From the NCBI GenBank assembly GCA_016868055.1, contig VGHX01000006.1, positions 1 through 59,826 of the forward strand: 59,826 nt of DNA, read 5' to 3'. Each line of letters begins with the position of its first letter. The first letter of the stretch is position 1. Below the pieces are notes generated by a model that worked only from the letters and a program-made list of their open reading frames with translations, did not search any database and was not told the DNA's origin. A program made the translations under genes and the position numbers. This stretch comes from Betaproteobacteria bacterium (lineage in GTDB: Bacteria > Pseudomonadota > Gammaproteobacteria > Burkholderiales > Burkholderiaceae_D). Positions 30,952 to 40,751 of this stretch are shown piece by piece.

Positions 30952-31785
30952 ATGACGCCTGAAGAGTATTGCCAACAAAAAGCAGCGCAAAGCGGCTCAA
31001 GCTTTTATTACAGCTTTCTGTTTCTGCCGCCCGAGCGGCGGCAGGCGATTACTGCGCTCTATGCGTTCTGCCGCGAAGTTGATGACGTGGTCGATGAAAG
31101 CAGCGATCCGCAAGTCGCGCGTACCTCGCTCGGCTGGTGGCGCAGCGAGATCGCGCGCATGGCGCAAGACCAACCCAGTCATCCGGTTACGCGCGCGCTA
31201 CAACCGCATGTAAAAACATTCGCGTTGCCGATTGATCAGCTGCTGGTAATCATCGATGGCATGGAGATGGATCTCAGCCAGACAAGGTATCTGGACTTTA
31301 AAGCTCTGGAGCATTACTGCTGGCATGTGGCCAGCGTAGTGGGATTACTGTCTGCGCGCATCTTCGGTATCACCGACCAGCGCACGCTGCAGTACGCAGA
31401 AAAACTCGGGCTGGCGTTTCAGCTCACCAATATCATTCGCGATGTTGGTGAAGACGCACGTCGTGATCGTATTTATCTGCCCATTTCCGAGTTACAGCAG
31501 TTCGAGGTACCCGCTGCAGACATCCTCAATGCCAAACACAGCGATCGCTTTGAACGCTTGATGCGTTTTCAGGCCGAGCGTGCGCAACGCTATTACGACG
31601 AAGCCTTCGCCTTGCTGCCCGCGCAAGACCGACGCGCTCAGCGTGCCGGGCTGATCATGGCCGCCATCTATCGCGCAGTTTTACATGAAGTCGAACGCGA
31701 CGGATTCCGTGTGCTGCAGCACCGTATCTCGCTCACGCCCATACGCAAACTCTGGCTCGCCTGGAAAACCTGGGTCCGCGGCTGA
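30952..31785 (+). CDS. hpnD: Presqualene diphosphate synthase HpnD
   Basis: SGSSFYYSFLFLPPERRQAITALYAFCREVDDVVDE; QLTNIIRDVGEDARRDRIYLP. Confidence 0.93.
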   Translation: MTPEEYCQQKAAQSGSSFYYSFLFLPPERRQAITALYAFCREVDDVVDESSDPQVARTSLGWWRSEIARMAQDQPSHPVTRALQPHVKTFALPIDQLLVIIDGMEMDLSQTRYLDFKALEHYCWHVASVVGLLSARIFGITDQRTLQYAEKLGLAFQLTNIIRDVGEDARRDRIYLPISELQQFEVPAADILNAKHSDRFERLMRFQAERAQRYYDEAFALLPAQDRRAQRAGLIMAAIYRAVLHEVERDGFRVLQHRISLTPIRKLWLAWKTWVRG

Positions 31786-31786
31786 G

Positions 31787-33178
31787 ATGCGATCCACCAC
31801 CGTCGCAGTCATCGGCGCCGGCTGGGCTGGCTGCGCCGCTGCGGTCGAACTCACGCGTGCCGGCGCGGATGTCACTGTGTACGAGGCTGCGCGTACTGCC
31901 GGCGGACGCGCGCGCCGCATCGCGTATCAGGGCCAGTCCCTCGATAACGGCCAGCATATTTTGCTGGGCGCCTACCGTGAATCATTACGACTGATGCAGC
32001 ACGTGGGGTTGAACCCCGCACAACTGCTGATGCGGATACCGCTGCACATGCGTTATCCGCATGGCGAAGACGGTATGAGCATGCTCGCGCCGCGATTGCC
32101 GGCGCCGCTGCATCTACTGTTTGGCGTGCTACGCGCGAAGGGTTTGACGCTGGCTGATAAGTTATCCCTTGCGCGTTTTTCCAGCGCAGCGCGCTGGATG
32201 GGCTGGCAGCTGAATATCGATTGCACGGTGACTGAGCTATTGGCGCGTTTTGATCAAACCGATCGTCTGACGAAACTACTGTGGCGCCCGCTGTGCATCG
32301 CGGCGCTCAACACACCACCCGAGCGCGCCTCCGCCAAGGTCTTCCTTGCCGTGCTGCGCGACAGCTTAGGTGCCCACCGCGCTGCCTCCGACATGCTGCT
32401 GCCACGCACCGACTTAAGCGCGCTATTCCCCGATGCCGCGCTGGCATGGCTACAAACGAAAGGCGGCAAGGTGATGATGGGTAATCGCGTGAACACCATT
32501 CATGCGCAGGACGGCGGCTGGACGGTCAGTAGCGAGCAGCGTTCAGATCACTTCCAGCATGTGGTCATCGCAACCGCCGCAACACATGCGCAGTCACTGC
32601 TGGGTGGGATTGATGACGCGCTCGCGAACCAACTCAACTTTGACTATGAAGCCATCACCACCTGCTGCTTGCAATACGCCGCAACTGTGCGCTTACCTGC
32701 ACCGATGCTGGCATTGATTGATGAACCCGAGCTGCAGCGCTGGGGCCAATTCGTGTTCGATCGCGGTCAGCTGAATACCGCACAAGCCGGCTTGCTGGCC
32801 GTGGTGATTAGCGCGTCCGGAATGGCTACTGAGCATGCCGTAAAAACACAGGAAGTCGCTGGGCTCGTATCCACTGCTGCACAACAAACTCAAGAGACAC
32901 CCGCGCAGTCACTTGAGGTCGCTGTTGCGCAACAACTAGCGCATGATCTGCACATGCCTGAGCTGGCGACACCGGTGTGGAGTAAAGCGATCACTGAAAA
33001 ACGCGCCACCTTCGCCTGCGTGCCCGATCTGCAGCGGCCGGCAAATGCCACAACGCACAGCGGTTGTTGGCTGGCCGGTGATTACACCGAGAGTGATTAT
33101 CCGGCGACCATTGAGGGGGCTGTCAGAAGCGGGGTGAAGGCGGCCGCCGGAATCTTGGGAAAGACAACGTCATTTTGA
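31787..33178 (+). CDS. hpnE: Hydroxysqualene dehydroxylase HpnE
   Basis: FAD motif VAVIGAGWAGCAAAVELTRAGADVTVYEAARTAGGRARR; position after hpnCD. ATG at 31787 preferred to the long ORF start. Confidence 0.92.
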   Translation: MRSTTVAVIGAGWAGCAAAVELTRAGADVTVYEAARTAGGRARRIAYQGQSLDNGQHILLGAYRESLRLMQHVGLNPAQLLMRIPLHMRYPHGEDGMSMLAPRLPAPLHLLFGVLRAKGLTLADKLSLARFSSAARWMGWQLNIDCTVTELLARFDQTDRLTKLLWRPLCIAALNTPPERASAKVFLAVLRDSLGAHRAASDMLLPRTDLSALFPDAALAWLQTKGGKVMMGNRVNTIHAQDGGWTVSSEQRSDHFQHVVIATAATHAQSLLGGIDDALANQLNFDYEAITTCCLQYAATVRLPAPMLALIDEPELQRWGQFVFDRGQLNTAQAGLLAVVISASGMATEHAVKTQEVAGLVSTAAQQTQETPAQSLEVAVAQQLAHDLHMPELATPVWSKAITEKRATFACVPDLQRPANATTHSGCWLAGDYTESDYPATIEGAVRSGVKAAAGILGKTTSF

Positions 33179-33184
33179 TGATGG

Positions 33185-34555
33185 CTAGCTAAGCTCTCGC
33201 ACTTTCGTCATCGCCTCATCAATCCGCTCAACGCCTATCACCTGCAAGCCTTCAATCTTCTGACGCGGCAGGTTGGATTTGGGCACTAGCGCAACCGAAA
33301 AGCCGAGTTTTGCGGCTTCGCGTAACCGCTCTTGCCCGCGTGGCGCAGGACGGATTTCACCCGCCAAGCCCACCTCACCAAATGCCACCAAACCCCGAGG
33401 CAGCGGCTTGTTTCGCATCGACGACTGTATCGCCAACAGCACCGCCAAGTCGGCCGCAGGCTCACTGATTTTTACGCCACCCACCGCGTTGATGAACACA
33501 TCCTGATCATAGGCCGCCACACCGGCATGACGATGCAACACCGCCAGCAGCATCGCTAAACGGTTCTGCTCCAAACCCACCGACAAGCGACGCGCATTCG
33601 GCACATGCGAAGCATCCACCAAGGCTTGCACCTCAACCAGTAGCGGACGCGTGCCCTCTTGCGTCACCATCACACAGGAGCCTGGCACCTGCGCATCATG
33701 CTGCGACAAAAACAAAGCCGAAGGATTAGAAACTCCCTTCAGCCCTTTTTCGGTCATGGCAAACACACCCAACTCATTCACCGCACCAAAGCGGTTCTTG
33801 AACGCACGCACCAATCTGAAACTGGAATGGGTATCGCCTTCGAAGTAAAGCACCGTGTCCACGATATGCTCAAGCACACGCGGCCCGGCCAGTGCACCCT
33901 CTTTCGTGACATGGCCCACCAAAATAATAGTGATGTCTGACTGCTTGGCGACACGGGTTAACTGCGCAGCACACTCACGCACTTGCGCCACCGACCCCGG
34001 CGCCGAGGTCAGCGCATCAGAGTACAGCGTTTGTATCGAATCAATTACCGCGACTTGCGGTCGCTGATCTGCCAGCGTGTTAAGAATTTTTTCGAGCTGA
34101 ATCTCGGCCTGCAAGTGCAAATCATTGGCATCAATCACCAGACGACGAGCACGCAGGCCGACTTGTGCACCAGACTCTTCACCGCTCACATACAAGGCCT
34201 TGCTGGTTTTAGAGAGGTTGGCCAGCGCCTGAAGCAGCAGCGTGGATTTACCGATACCGGGGTCACCACCAATCAGCACCACACCACCGGCGACCAGGCC
34301 ACCGCCTAACACACGATCGAATTCTTCAATACCCGTTGGTACACGCGGCACATCAGCAGCGGCAATATCCGATAATTTTTGTACCGGCGCACCTTGCACC
34401 AAACCCTGCGGCTGTGAAGAGAAGCGGTTTGCGCCGACATCAACCACCGTCTCCACCAGCGTATTCCACTTGGCGCACACCGGACACTGCCCCGCCCATT
34501 TATTACTGACACCACCACATTCCGTGCAGGTGTAGTTGGTTTTTGATTTCGCCAT
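33185..34555 (-). CDS. radA: DNA repair protein RadA
   Basis: MAKSKTNYTCTECGGVSNKWAGQCPVC zinc finger, GGDPGIGKSTLLLQ, KNRFG motif, Lon-like C-terminal domain. Confidence 0.97.
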   Translation of the reverse strand: MAKSKTNYTCTECGGVSNKWAGQCPVCAKWNTLVETVVDVGANRFSSQPQGLVQGAPVQKLSDIAAADVPRVPTGIEEFDRVLGGGLVAGGVVLIGGDPGIGKSTLLLQALANLSKTSKALYVSGEESGAQVGLRARRLVIDANDLHLQAEIQLEKILNTLADQRPQVAVIDSIQTLYSDALTSAPGSVAQVRECAAQLTRVAKQSDITIILVGHVTKEGALAGPRVLEHIVDTVLYFEGDTHSSFRLVRAFKNRFGAVNELGVFAMTEKGLKGVSNPSALFLSQHDAQVPGSCVMVTQEGTRPLLVEVQALVDASHVPNARRLSVGLEQNRLAMLLAVLHRHAGVAAYDQDVFINAVGGVKISEPAADLAVLLAIQSSMRNKPLPRGLVAFGEVGLAGEIRPAPRGQERLREAAKLGFSVALVPKSNLPRQKIEGLQVIGVERIDEAMTKVRELS

Positions 34556-34560
34556 GCTGC

Positions 34561-35637
34561 TTATGCTCCGCGTGTTTCTCGTCGTACGCGCGGTGCTGTA
34601 GCGCACATCAGCTCGTAGCTGATCGTGCCCGCTGCCGACGCCACCTCGTCAATCGGCAGACCATCACCCCACAGCGTCACCTTGCTGCCGATGGTTGCCG
34701 CCGGCAGCGGTGTGAGATCAACGCTCAACATATCCATCGAGACACGTCCCAGCACGCGGGTGCGCACGCCATCCACCAGAACCGGGGTGCCGGTCGGTGC
34801 GTGACGCGGATAACCATCGGCGTAGCCGCACGCCACAATACCGATACGCATAGGCTGATCCGCTGTGAACAAGCTGCCGTAACCGACACTGTCACCGGCG
34901 TGTAGTTGCTGCACCGAGATCAGCTCACTCGTCAATGTCATCGCGGGCATCAGTCCGAAGTCGTGCGCCGTATGTCCACCCGGGCTGCCGCCGTACAGCA
35001 TCACACCCGGCCTTATCCAGTCGCAGGCGATCTGCGGTTGCAGCAATACCGCAGCAGAATTCGATAAACTCAACTCAGCGTTAATGCCTTGCGTACATTC
35101 ATGAAAGCGTTGCAGCTGTCGCTGCGGCGTGAGCACAGCAGACGGATTTTCTGCATTCGCAAAATGCGTTAGCAGCGAGATGCCGGATACCGCTGGCATG
35201 GATCGCAGACGTTGATACGCGACCTGCACCTGCTCGGGGGCAAATCCCAAGCGGTTCATGCCACTATTGACTTTAAGATGAACATGTAGCGGCTCGCCGG
35301 AAGCATGCTGCAGCAACTCCAGCTGCGCCTGGTAATGAACGACAGGTTGCAATTGGTGCTGCTGAAAAATGGGCAACTCATCAACGCTGAACAGTCCCTC
35401 CATCATCATCAGCGGTTTTTGCCAGCCCAGCTCGCGCAAACCAATTGCTCTATCCAACTCAACCAATGACAACCCATCAGCGTGTGTGAATGCGTTGAAG
35501 GCATTCACCAATCCGTGACCATACGCATCCGCCTTCACGACCGCCCACACCCGCGCACCCGGCATCATGGCCTGCGCCACGGCAAGGTTGGACCGCATGG
35601 CGCTAACATCAGTGGTGGCAACAAGAGGGCGAGGCAT
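34561..35637 (-). CDS. alr: Alanine racemase
   Basis: PLP lysine motif AVVKADAYGHG; catalytic region DSVGYGSLFTADQPMRIGIVACGYADGYPR. Confidence 0.95.
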   Translation of the reverse strand: MPRPLVATTDVSAMRSNLAVAQAMMPGARVWAVVKADAYGHGLVNAFNAFTHADGLSLVELDRAIGLRELGWQKPLMMMEGLFSVDELPIFQQHQLQPVVHYQAQLELLQHASGEPLHVHLKVNSGMNRLGFAPEQVQVAYQRLRSMPAVSGISLLTHFANAENPSAVLTPQRQLQRFHECTQGINAELSLSNSAAVLLQPQIACDWIRPGVMLYGGSPGGHTAHDFGLMPAMTLTSELISVQQLHAGDSVGYGSLFTADQPMRIGIVACGYADGYPRHAPTGTPVLVDGVRTRVLGRVSMDMLSVDLTPLPAATIGSKVTLWGDGLPIDEVASAAGTISYELMCATAPRVRRETRGA

Positions 35638-35845
35638 CGTCTAGGTGACTGGCGTGCGAAACTCAACGTCATATTTTACCGGAGCCCGATCATTCAGAAC
35701 CTGCCAATTACAACCGCTGCTGTTCGCCCTGGCGCTATGCAGCACCGTCATCCGGACAAGATGGCAACTCAACAAGACCCGCCGGATACCCTCGGATTTC
35801 ATGGTATAAAGCAAGCCGCATGATTTACAGCAATACATCCGCTGC

Positions 35846-37114
35846 ATGAATCGCGGCTTCTACACCATCATGGCGGCGCAGTTTTTCTCGTCGCTCGCCG
35901 ATAATGCATTGCTGATCGTAGCGATCTCGATTCTGGTATCGGCGCACTCGCCAGAGTGGATGACGCCGATGCTCAAATTATTCTTCGTGCTGTCGTATGT
36001 TGTGCTGGCACCGTTCGTTGGCGCATTTGCCGACGCCTACCCCAAAGGCAAGGTGATGTTCATCACCAACCTGGTCAAGATTACCGGTTGCCTGATGATG
36101 TTCTTCAGCGTGCATCCCCTGCTGGCGTATGCCGTGGTGGGTTTCGGTGCAGCGGCTTACTCACCCGCCAAGTACGGCATTCTGACCGAGTTACTGCCCC
36201 CTGAAAAACTAGTGATGGCGAACGGCTGGATCGAAGGCCTGACCGTGCTCTCGATCATTTTTGGTACCGTACTCGGTGGCGCGTTGGTCAGCGCCAAATT
36301 CGCCAGCCTGATGACTGAGCTGCTGCCATTTCAATCACTCGAGCTAGGCATCACACTGGAAGTTGCGCTGGCCGTCGTCATGCTGTCGTACTTACTCGCC
36401 GCCCTGTTCAACCTGAAAATTCCGCTCACGGTCACTCATTACCCGCGTCAAGAGCACGGCCCATGGCGCTTGGTACTGGATTTTTCGCATTGCTTCGTCT
36501 CGCTGTGGCGCGACCGTCTTGGTCAGATATCGTTGGCAGTGACATCGCTGTTTTGGGGTGCCGGTGCCACGCTGCAGTTCATCGTGCTGAAGTGGGCAGA
36601 AAAAGCGCTCAACATGCCGCTGGCGCAAGCCGCTGTGCTGCAAGGTGTAGTGGCGTTTGGTGTGGCTTTTGGGGCGATGGCCGCAGCACGCCATATCTCG
36701 CTGAAAAAATCATTAACCGTGATGCCCGTTGGTTTTGCGATGGGCATCATCGTTTGCATCATGGTGACGGTCGACTCCGTCACGCTGGCCTATCCGCTGC
36801 TGGTGCTGATCGGTGCGTTGTCGGGCTATTTTGTGGTTCCCATGAATGCCTTGCTTCAGCATCGCGGCCATGTGCTGATGAGCGCCGGACACTCCATCGC
36901 CGTGCAAAACTTCAGTGAAAATTTATCGATCTTGATGATGCTTGGCCTATACGCCTTGCTGGTTAAACTCAACCTGAGCATCTCGATCGTGATCGTGCTG
37001 TTCGGTGCATTCGTGTCCGGCATCATGTGGCTGGTGATGCGGCGGCATGCGGCGAATCAACGGGAGTACGATTCGTTGCATCTGATCGGCCAACAAAAGC
37101 ACTTCGGCACTTAA
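35846..37114 (+). CDS. lplT: Lysophospholipid transporter LplT
   Basis: MNRGFYTIMAAQFFSSLADNALLIVAI; MFS-type TM pattern; divergent from alr. Confidence 0.9.
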   Translation: MNRGFYTIMAAQFFSSLADNALLIVAISILVSAHSPEWMTPMLKLFFVLSYVVLAPFVGAFADAYPKGKVMFITNLVKITGCLMMFFSVHPLLAYAVVGFGAAAYSPAKYGILTELLPPEKLVMANGWIEGLTVLSIIFGTVLGGALVSAKFASLMTELLPFQSLELGITLEVALAVVMLSYLLAALFNLKIPLTVTHYPRQEHGPWRLVLDFSHCFVSLWRDRLGQISLAVTSLFWGAGATLQFIVLKWAEKALNMPLAQAAVLQGVVAFGVAFGAMAAARHISLKKSLTVMPVGFAMGIIVCIMVTVDSVTLAYPLLVLIGALSGYFVVPMNALLQHRGHVLMSAGHSIAVQNFSENLSILMMLGLYALLVKLNLSISIVIVLFGAFVSGIMWLVMRRHAANQREYDSLHLIGQQKHFGT

Positions 37115-37161
37115 CCCTGTAGCGAAAGGCCGCTCGCGTTTTTGGGGCCGCCTTGCCTTAC

Positions 37162-38139
37162 TCACCCATTGATTTTTGCGACTGCCTGCTGCGGCCAGGC
37201 ATCAGGCACTACGAATCCGCGTTCGGTCTCAAACCACTCATCACCTTCGCGGCGTAACGATGCGACCATCAGCGGCATGTTGTCCTGCTCAAAATGCTGA
37301 TGAAGTTGTATTTTCAGATCGCTCACATCAACGCCCAGATCAAGCCTTAATCGTGCTGGTGCCAGCCAGCTGGTGCGAGGAAGCACTACGCCAACTGAGC
37401 CTAGGTGCGCTTCAAGCTCATTCAAAGTACACCACCATCCTTGGCAGTGATGTTCGGAGACTCCAAGATGCGCGAGATCAATCTGCGAGCCGCGCCGGTG
37501 AAATAACCACCCTTTCACCAGCGCTTGTGCCGTAGCGAGTGGTTGCGGTAGCAGTGCCTGCGCGGCGGGGTGTTCGCCTAATGCCAGCTGCCGATCAAGA
37601 ATCTTGCGCATTTTTCGCCCCAGCGTGTCGGCGAGATTCGGCCCCACAAAATAATCCGCCTGCTGCACAGCCTGTAATACAGGATCATCAACCGCAAGCA
37701 GATAAAACTTGGTCGCCAATTCCCAATGCACCAAGGCTTGATCAAATCTCAGCAGAAAATCAAACTCGCCTATGGTGTCTTCTTTCCCGCTGCGCACCGG
37801 TAACCCATGCGCGACCAGTTGGCCTTGATGTTTGAAGTACCAAGCCAACAAACGCTCGGCGTAGCGCCCAAGACGCGTGAAGCGTTGCACATCCAAATAC
37901 GCCTCAAACGCCACCGCGTCAGCATCGAGTTGCAGCAGCCAGTCACGGCAATGGTCAGCGGTATGAGTCGGCAGTTTTGCAATTTTTCCCTGCCAGCGCG
38001 GAGAGATTGCGTCGAGCACATCGGGCGCATCCAGCAACCACGCCAGCGAACGTACATGCGGGTTACGCAAGCCAACCCAGCGCTGCTGAAACTGCGCTTG
38101 GTGGTTGGTAGTCAGTGAGCGCATTGGCTCAGACGGCAC
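37162..38139 (-). CDS. DUF1853 family protein
   Basis: RWVGLRNPHVRSLAWLLDAPDVL; GEFDFLLRF...HWELATKFYLL; YFVGPNLADTLGRKM. Confidence 0.8.
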   Translation of the reverse strand: MPSEPMRSLTTNHQAQFQQRWVGLRNPHVRSLAWLLDAPDVLDAISPRWQGKIAKLPTHTADHCRDWLLQLDADAVAFEAYLDVQRFTRLGRYAERLLAWYFKHQGQLVAHGLPVRSGKEDTIGEFDFLLRFDQALVHWELATKFYLLAVDDPVLQAVQQADYFVGPNLADTLGRKMRKILDRQLALGEHPAAQALLPQPLATAQALVKGWLFHRRGSQIDLAHLGVSEHHCQGWWCTLNELEAHLGSVGVVLPRTSWLAPARLRLDLGVDVSDLKIQLHQHFEQDNMPLMVASLRREGDEWFETERGFVVPDAWPQQAVAKING

Positions 38140-38932
38140 CGATAATGCTTTTCGCGAGACAGAGATCGCGCCAGGTTTTGGCTTTGTCCGCGGGTTGCCT
38201 GAGCAGGTAGGCCGGGTGATAGGTGATCACTAAAGGAATGCCATCAAACTCGCGGGGCGCGCCACGCAGACCAGCGAGCGCGGTTTCTGTCGGCAAACCC
38301 AGCAACGACACCGCCGCTGTTTTACCTAACGCGATGATGACTTGCGGTTGGATCAGTGCAATTTGTCGGCGCAAGTAAGGCATACAGGCGCCGATCTCGT
38401 CCGGTGATGGTGGACGGTCTTTACCATCGGACCCCACAGGTCGGCATTTCACGATGTTGGCGATATAGGTATCCTGACCGCGCGACAAAGCCAAGGCGCG
38501 CAGCATATTGTCGAGCAGCTTGCCGGCCGGCCCGACGAATGGCTCGCCCTGAAGATCTTCCTGACGCCCCGGCCCCTCACCCACAAATAACCAACGCGCA
38601 GCGCGGTCGCCGACACCGGGCACGGCATGTTTTCTGCCCTGGCACAAGCCACATTGTCTGCAGGTACGAATACTGTCTTCCAGCGCATCCCAATCCAGGT
38701 TGGCGTGCGCACTATTTTGCGGGTTGTTCAATGGGCTAATCATTCCCGCTTCTACCACCGAAGGCAGGCTATCGACTGAATCTACAGCCGAAACTGAAGC
38801 TGAAGCCGTATCCAAACCTGAAGCTGAAGCTGAACCTGAATCTGCAGCTACACCAGCCGTAGCACCGTGCCGGCGTACCCATACCGGGCCGAGTCCCATA
38901 TGCTGCAGCTTGTGCACTTTGTCGAGATTCAC
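38129..38932 (-). CDS. Uracil-DNA glycosylase, family 4 type, with N-terminal low-complexity linker
   Basis: CRQCGLCQGRKHAVPGVGDRAARWLFVGEGPGRQEDLQGEPFVGPAGKLLDNML; VITYHPAYLLR. Confidence 0.93.
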   Translation of the reverse strand: MNLDKVHKLQHMGLGPVWVRRHGATAGVAADSGSASASGLDTASASVSAVDSVDSLPSVVEAGMISPLNNPQNSAHANLDWDALEDSIRTCRQCGLCQGRKHAVPGVGDRAARWLFVGEGPGRQEDLQGEPFVGPAGKLLDNMLRALALSRGQDTYIANIVKCRPVGSDGKDRPPSPDEIGACMPYLRRQIALIQPQVIIALGKTAAVSLLGLPTETALAGLRGAPREFDGIPLVITYHPAYLLRQPADKAKTWRDLCLAKSIIGAV

Positions 38933-39426
38933 GCTGGCTCCTGCGCAAGCTTTAGTCGCATCACGATCGCATCCTCGCGGGTGGTACCCGCAGCAGGGTA
39001 ATATTTTTTTCGAACACCAATCATTTCAAAGCCTGCGTGCCGGTACACCGCGAGCGCGTGTTGATTCGACGGCCGAACCTCCAACAAAATCTGATAAATA
39101 CCGGCGGCTTCAGCTAATGCACTAACTTTATCCAGCAAAATACTTCCAATACCTTGCCCCTGCAAATCGGGCCGTACAGTGATGTTCAGCAGATGCACGT
39201 CATCAACCGCAAACATCAGCAAGAAATACCCTGCCAAGCGACCATCAGCTTCACGCAGCACCCAAGCGGCGTAACGGTTAGCCAAAGAATCCAGGAAATT
39301 ACCGCGCGTCCAAGGAAACGGGTAAGCGTCGTTCTCGACGCGAACCACGTCTTCAACATCTTGCACGCGCATGGTGGCGAACGCGAGCTGGCCTTGGTAG
39401 CGCATCGGCTTCGGTACCGAGCTCAT
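38929..39426 (-). CDS. rimI: Ribosomal protein S18 alanine N-acetyltransferase RimI
   Basis: GNAT fold (DLQGQGIGSILLDKV; LLEVRPSNQHALAVYRHAGFEMIGVRKKYYP); ATG 39426 gives a normal-length protein. Confidence 0.93.
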   Translation of the reverse strand: MSSVPKPMRYQGQLAFATMRVQDVEDVVRVENDAYPFPWTRGNFLDSLANRYAAWVLREADGRLAGYFLLMFAVDDVHLLNITVRPDLQGQGIGSILLDKVSALAEAAGIYQILLEVRPSNQHALAVYRHAGFEMIGVRKKYYPAAGTTREDAIVMRLKLAQEPA

Positions 39427-39481
39427 GCAGCGAACACAACAGCGCGATACGCCGCGCCATTCCAAATAGGGCGCAGCAGCA

Positions 39482-40183
39482 TCATGAGGCAACGCCGGCG
39501 GCCAAACGCTCGGCGGTCGTGAGCGCGACTTTGTCACGCAAATACAGCGGCTGCGCATCGCGCGGCGCTACCCACTCAGCCTTCGCCATCGCAACAACTG
39601 CCAGGCGAGCGATATCAGCCGCATGCGGCAAGATATCGGGGTAACGCTGCTCGTTAGCCAAGGCAGAGAACGGCTCGGGATAAGCTAGCACACCGTTGCC
39701 GCATACCGATGTACCCGCATCTAGTTCAACCTGCGATGCATCCGACAAGGTCGGCTCGGTGACGGTCTGCCAGCCATCAGCGAAACGGTAGCGCGCCCAG
39801 TACACCTCGCCCATACGTGCATCCATGACCGCGATCACCTCATCACCCGCGCCGGCATTGCGCGCCGCTTCGGCCATCGCGAGCAGGGTCACCACGGGTA
39901 CGACATTTTTTTGCACACCAAACGCCAACCCTTGCACCAAGCCGCACGCGGTTCGCACACCCGTGAACGAGCCCGGGCCGCAGCCAAAGGCAAACAACGC
40001 GCAATCAGCGAGCAAAACACCCGCCGACTGCAAGGCCTGCTGCAGCATCGGCAGCACGGTTGCCGAGTGCGTTGCAGCGCCGCGCGACTGCTGTGTGAAG
40101 AGCTGGCCTTGGTGCAAGACAGCGACGGATGCGAAATCAGTCGAAGTATCCAACGTGGCAATGGTGGGGAGTGGATGCGGCAT
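39482..40183 (-). CDS. tsaB: tRNA t6A biosynthesis protein TsaB
   Basis: LDTSTDFASVAVLHQG; GPGSFTGVRTACGLVQGLAFG. Confidence 0.95.
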   Translation of the reverse strand: MPHPLPTIATLDTSTDFASVAVLHQGQLFTQQSRGAATHSATVLPMLQQALQSAGVLLADCALFAFGCGPGSFTGVRTACGLVQGLAFGVQKNVVPVVTLLAMAEAARNAGAGDEVIAVMDARMGEVYWARYRFADGWQTVTEPTLSDASQVELDAGTSVCGNGVLAYPEPFSALANEQRYPDILPHAADIARLAVVAMAKAEWVAPRDAQPLYLRDKVALTTAERLAAGVAS

Positions 40184-40223
40184 GGCGCGATTTTACCAAG
40201 CAGCCATCGGGTAGAATCTGATC

Positions 40224-40652
40224 ATGCAGTCGCTATTTCTGGTACCCAAACAATTTCCGCAATTGGCCCGCGCCTTGGATGAAGGCCGCTGGGTCGTGGC
40301 CTGCCTGTGCGCCGCATGGTGCGATGTCTGTAAACAGTACCGGCCGGGGTTTGAAGCTCTAGCTGCAGAGCACCCGGATCAGCAGTTTGTGTGGATAGAC
40401 ATTGAGGATCAAGCCGAGTTGGTGGGCGATCTCGACGTTGAGAACTTTCCGACCATTCTGATTCAGCACCGCGATGTAGTCGTGTTCTACGGCACCATGT
40501 TGCCCGAGCCACGTCAGGTGGCGCGCTTGCTTGAAGCACAACTGAGCCGCGATGAATCCGAGTTGCAGCGCGAGGCGAACAGCAGCGCCGAGCGTCAGCA
40601 GTGGCAGCGGGAATGTAATCTTCGCTCGCTGCTTGCCCAATTGAGTTCCTGA
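40224..40652 (+). CDS. Thioredoxin family protein (CDVC active site)
   Basis: WVVACLCAAWCDVCKQYRPGFEALA; cis-Pro region NFPTILI. Confidence 0.88.
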   Translation: MQSLFLVPKQFPQLARALDEGRWVVACLCAAWCDVCKQYRPGFEALAAEHPDQQFVWIDIEDQAELVGDLDVENFPTILIQHRDVVVFYGTMLPEPRQVARLLEAQLSRDESELQREANSSAERQQWQRECNLRSLLAQLSS

Positions 40653-40751
40653 GTTCACCCCGAGGCAGCACTCGCATTGCCGGAAGGTGATTTGCCGGCG
40701 GGTGCTTTACGTGCGCTGAATACGGCGCTAAAAGCGCACCTCACAGCACGT

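Noticed and set aside
38700-39125. ORF on the + strand with an E/A/P-rich repeat (TAETEAEAVSKPEAEAEPES)
   Set aside because: Antisense shadow of the uracil-DNA glycosylase linker; no family resemblance outside the repeat.
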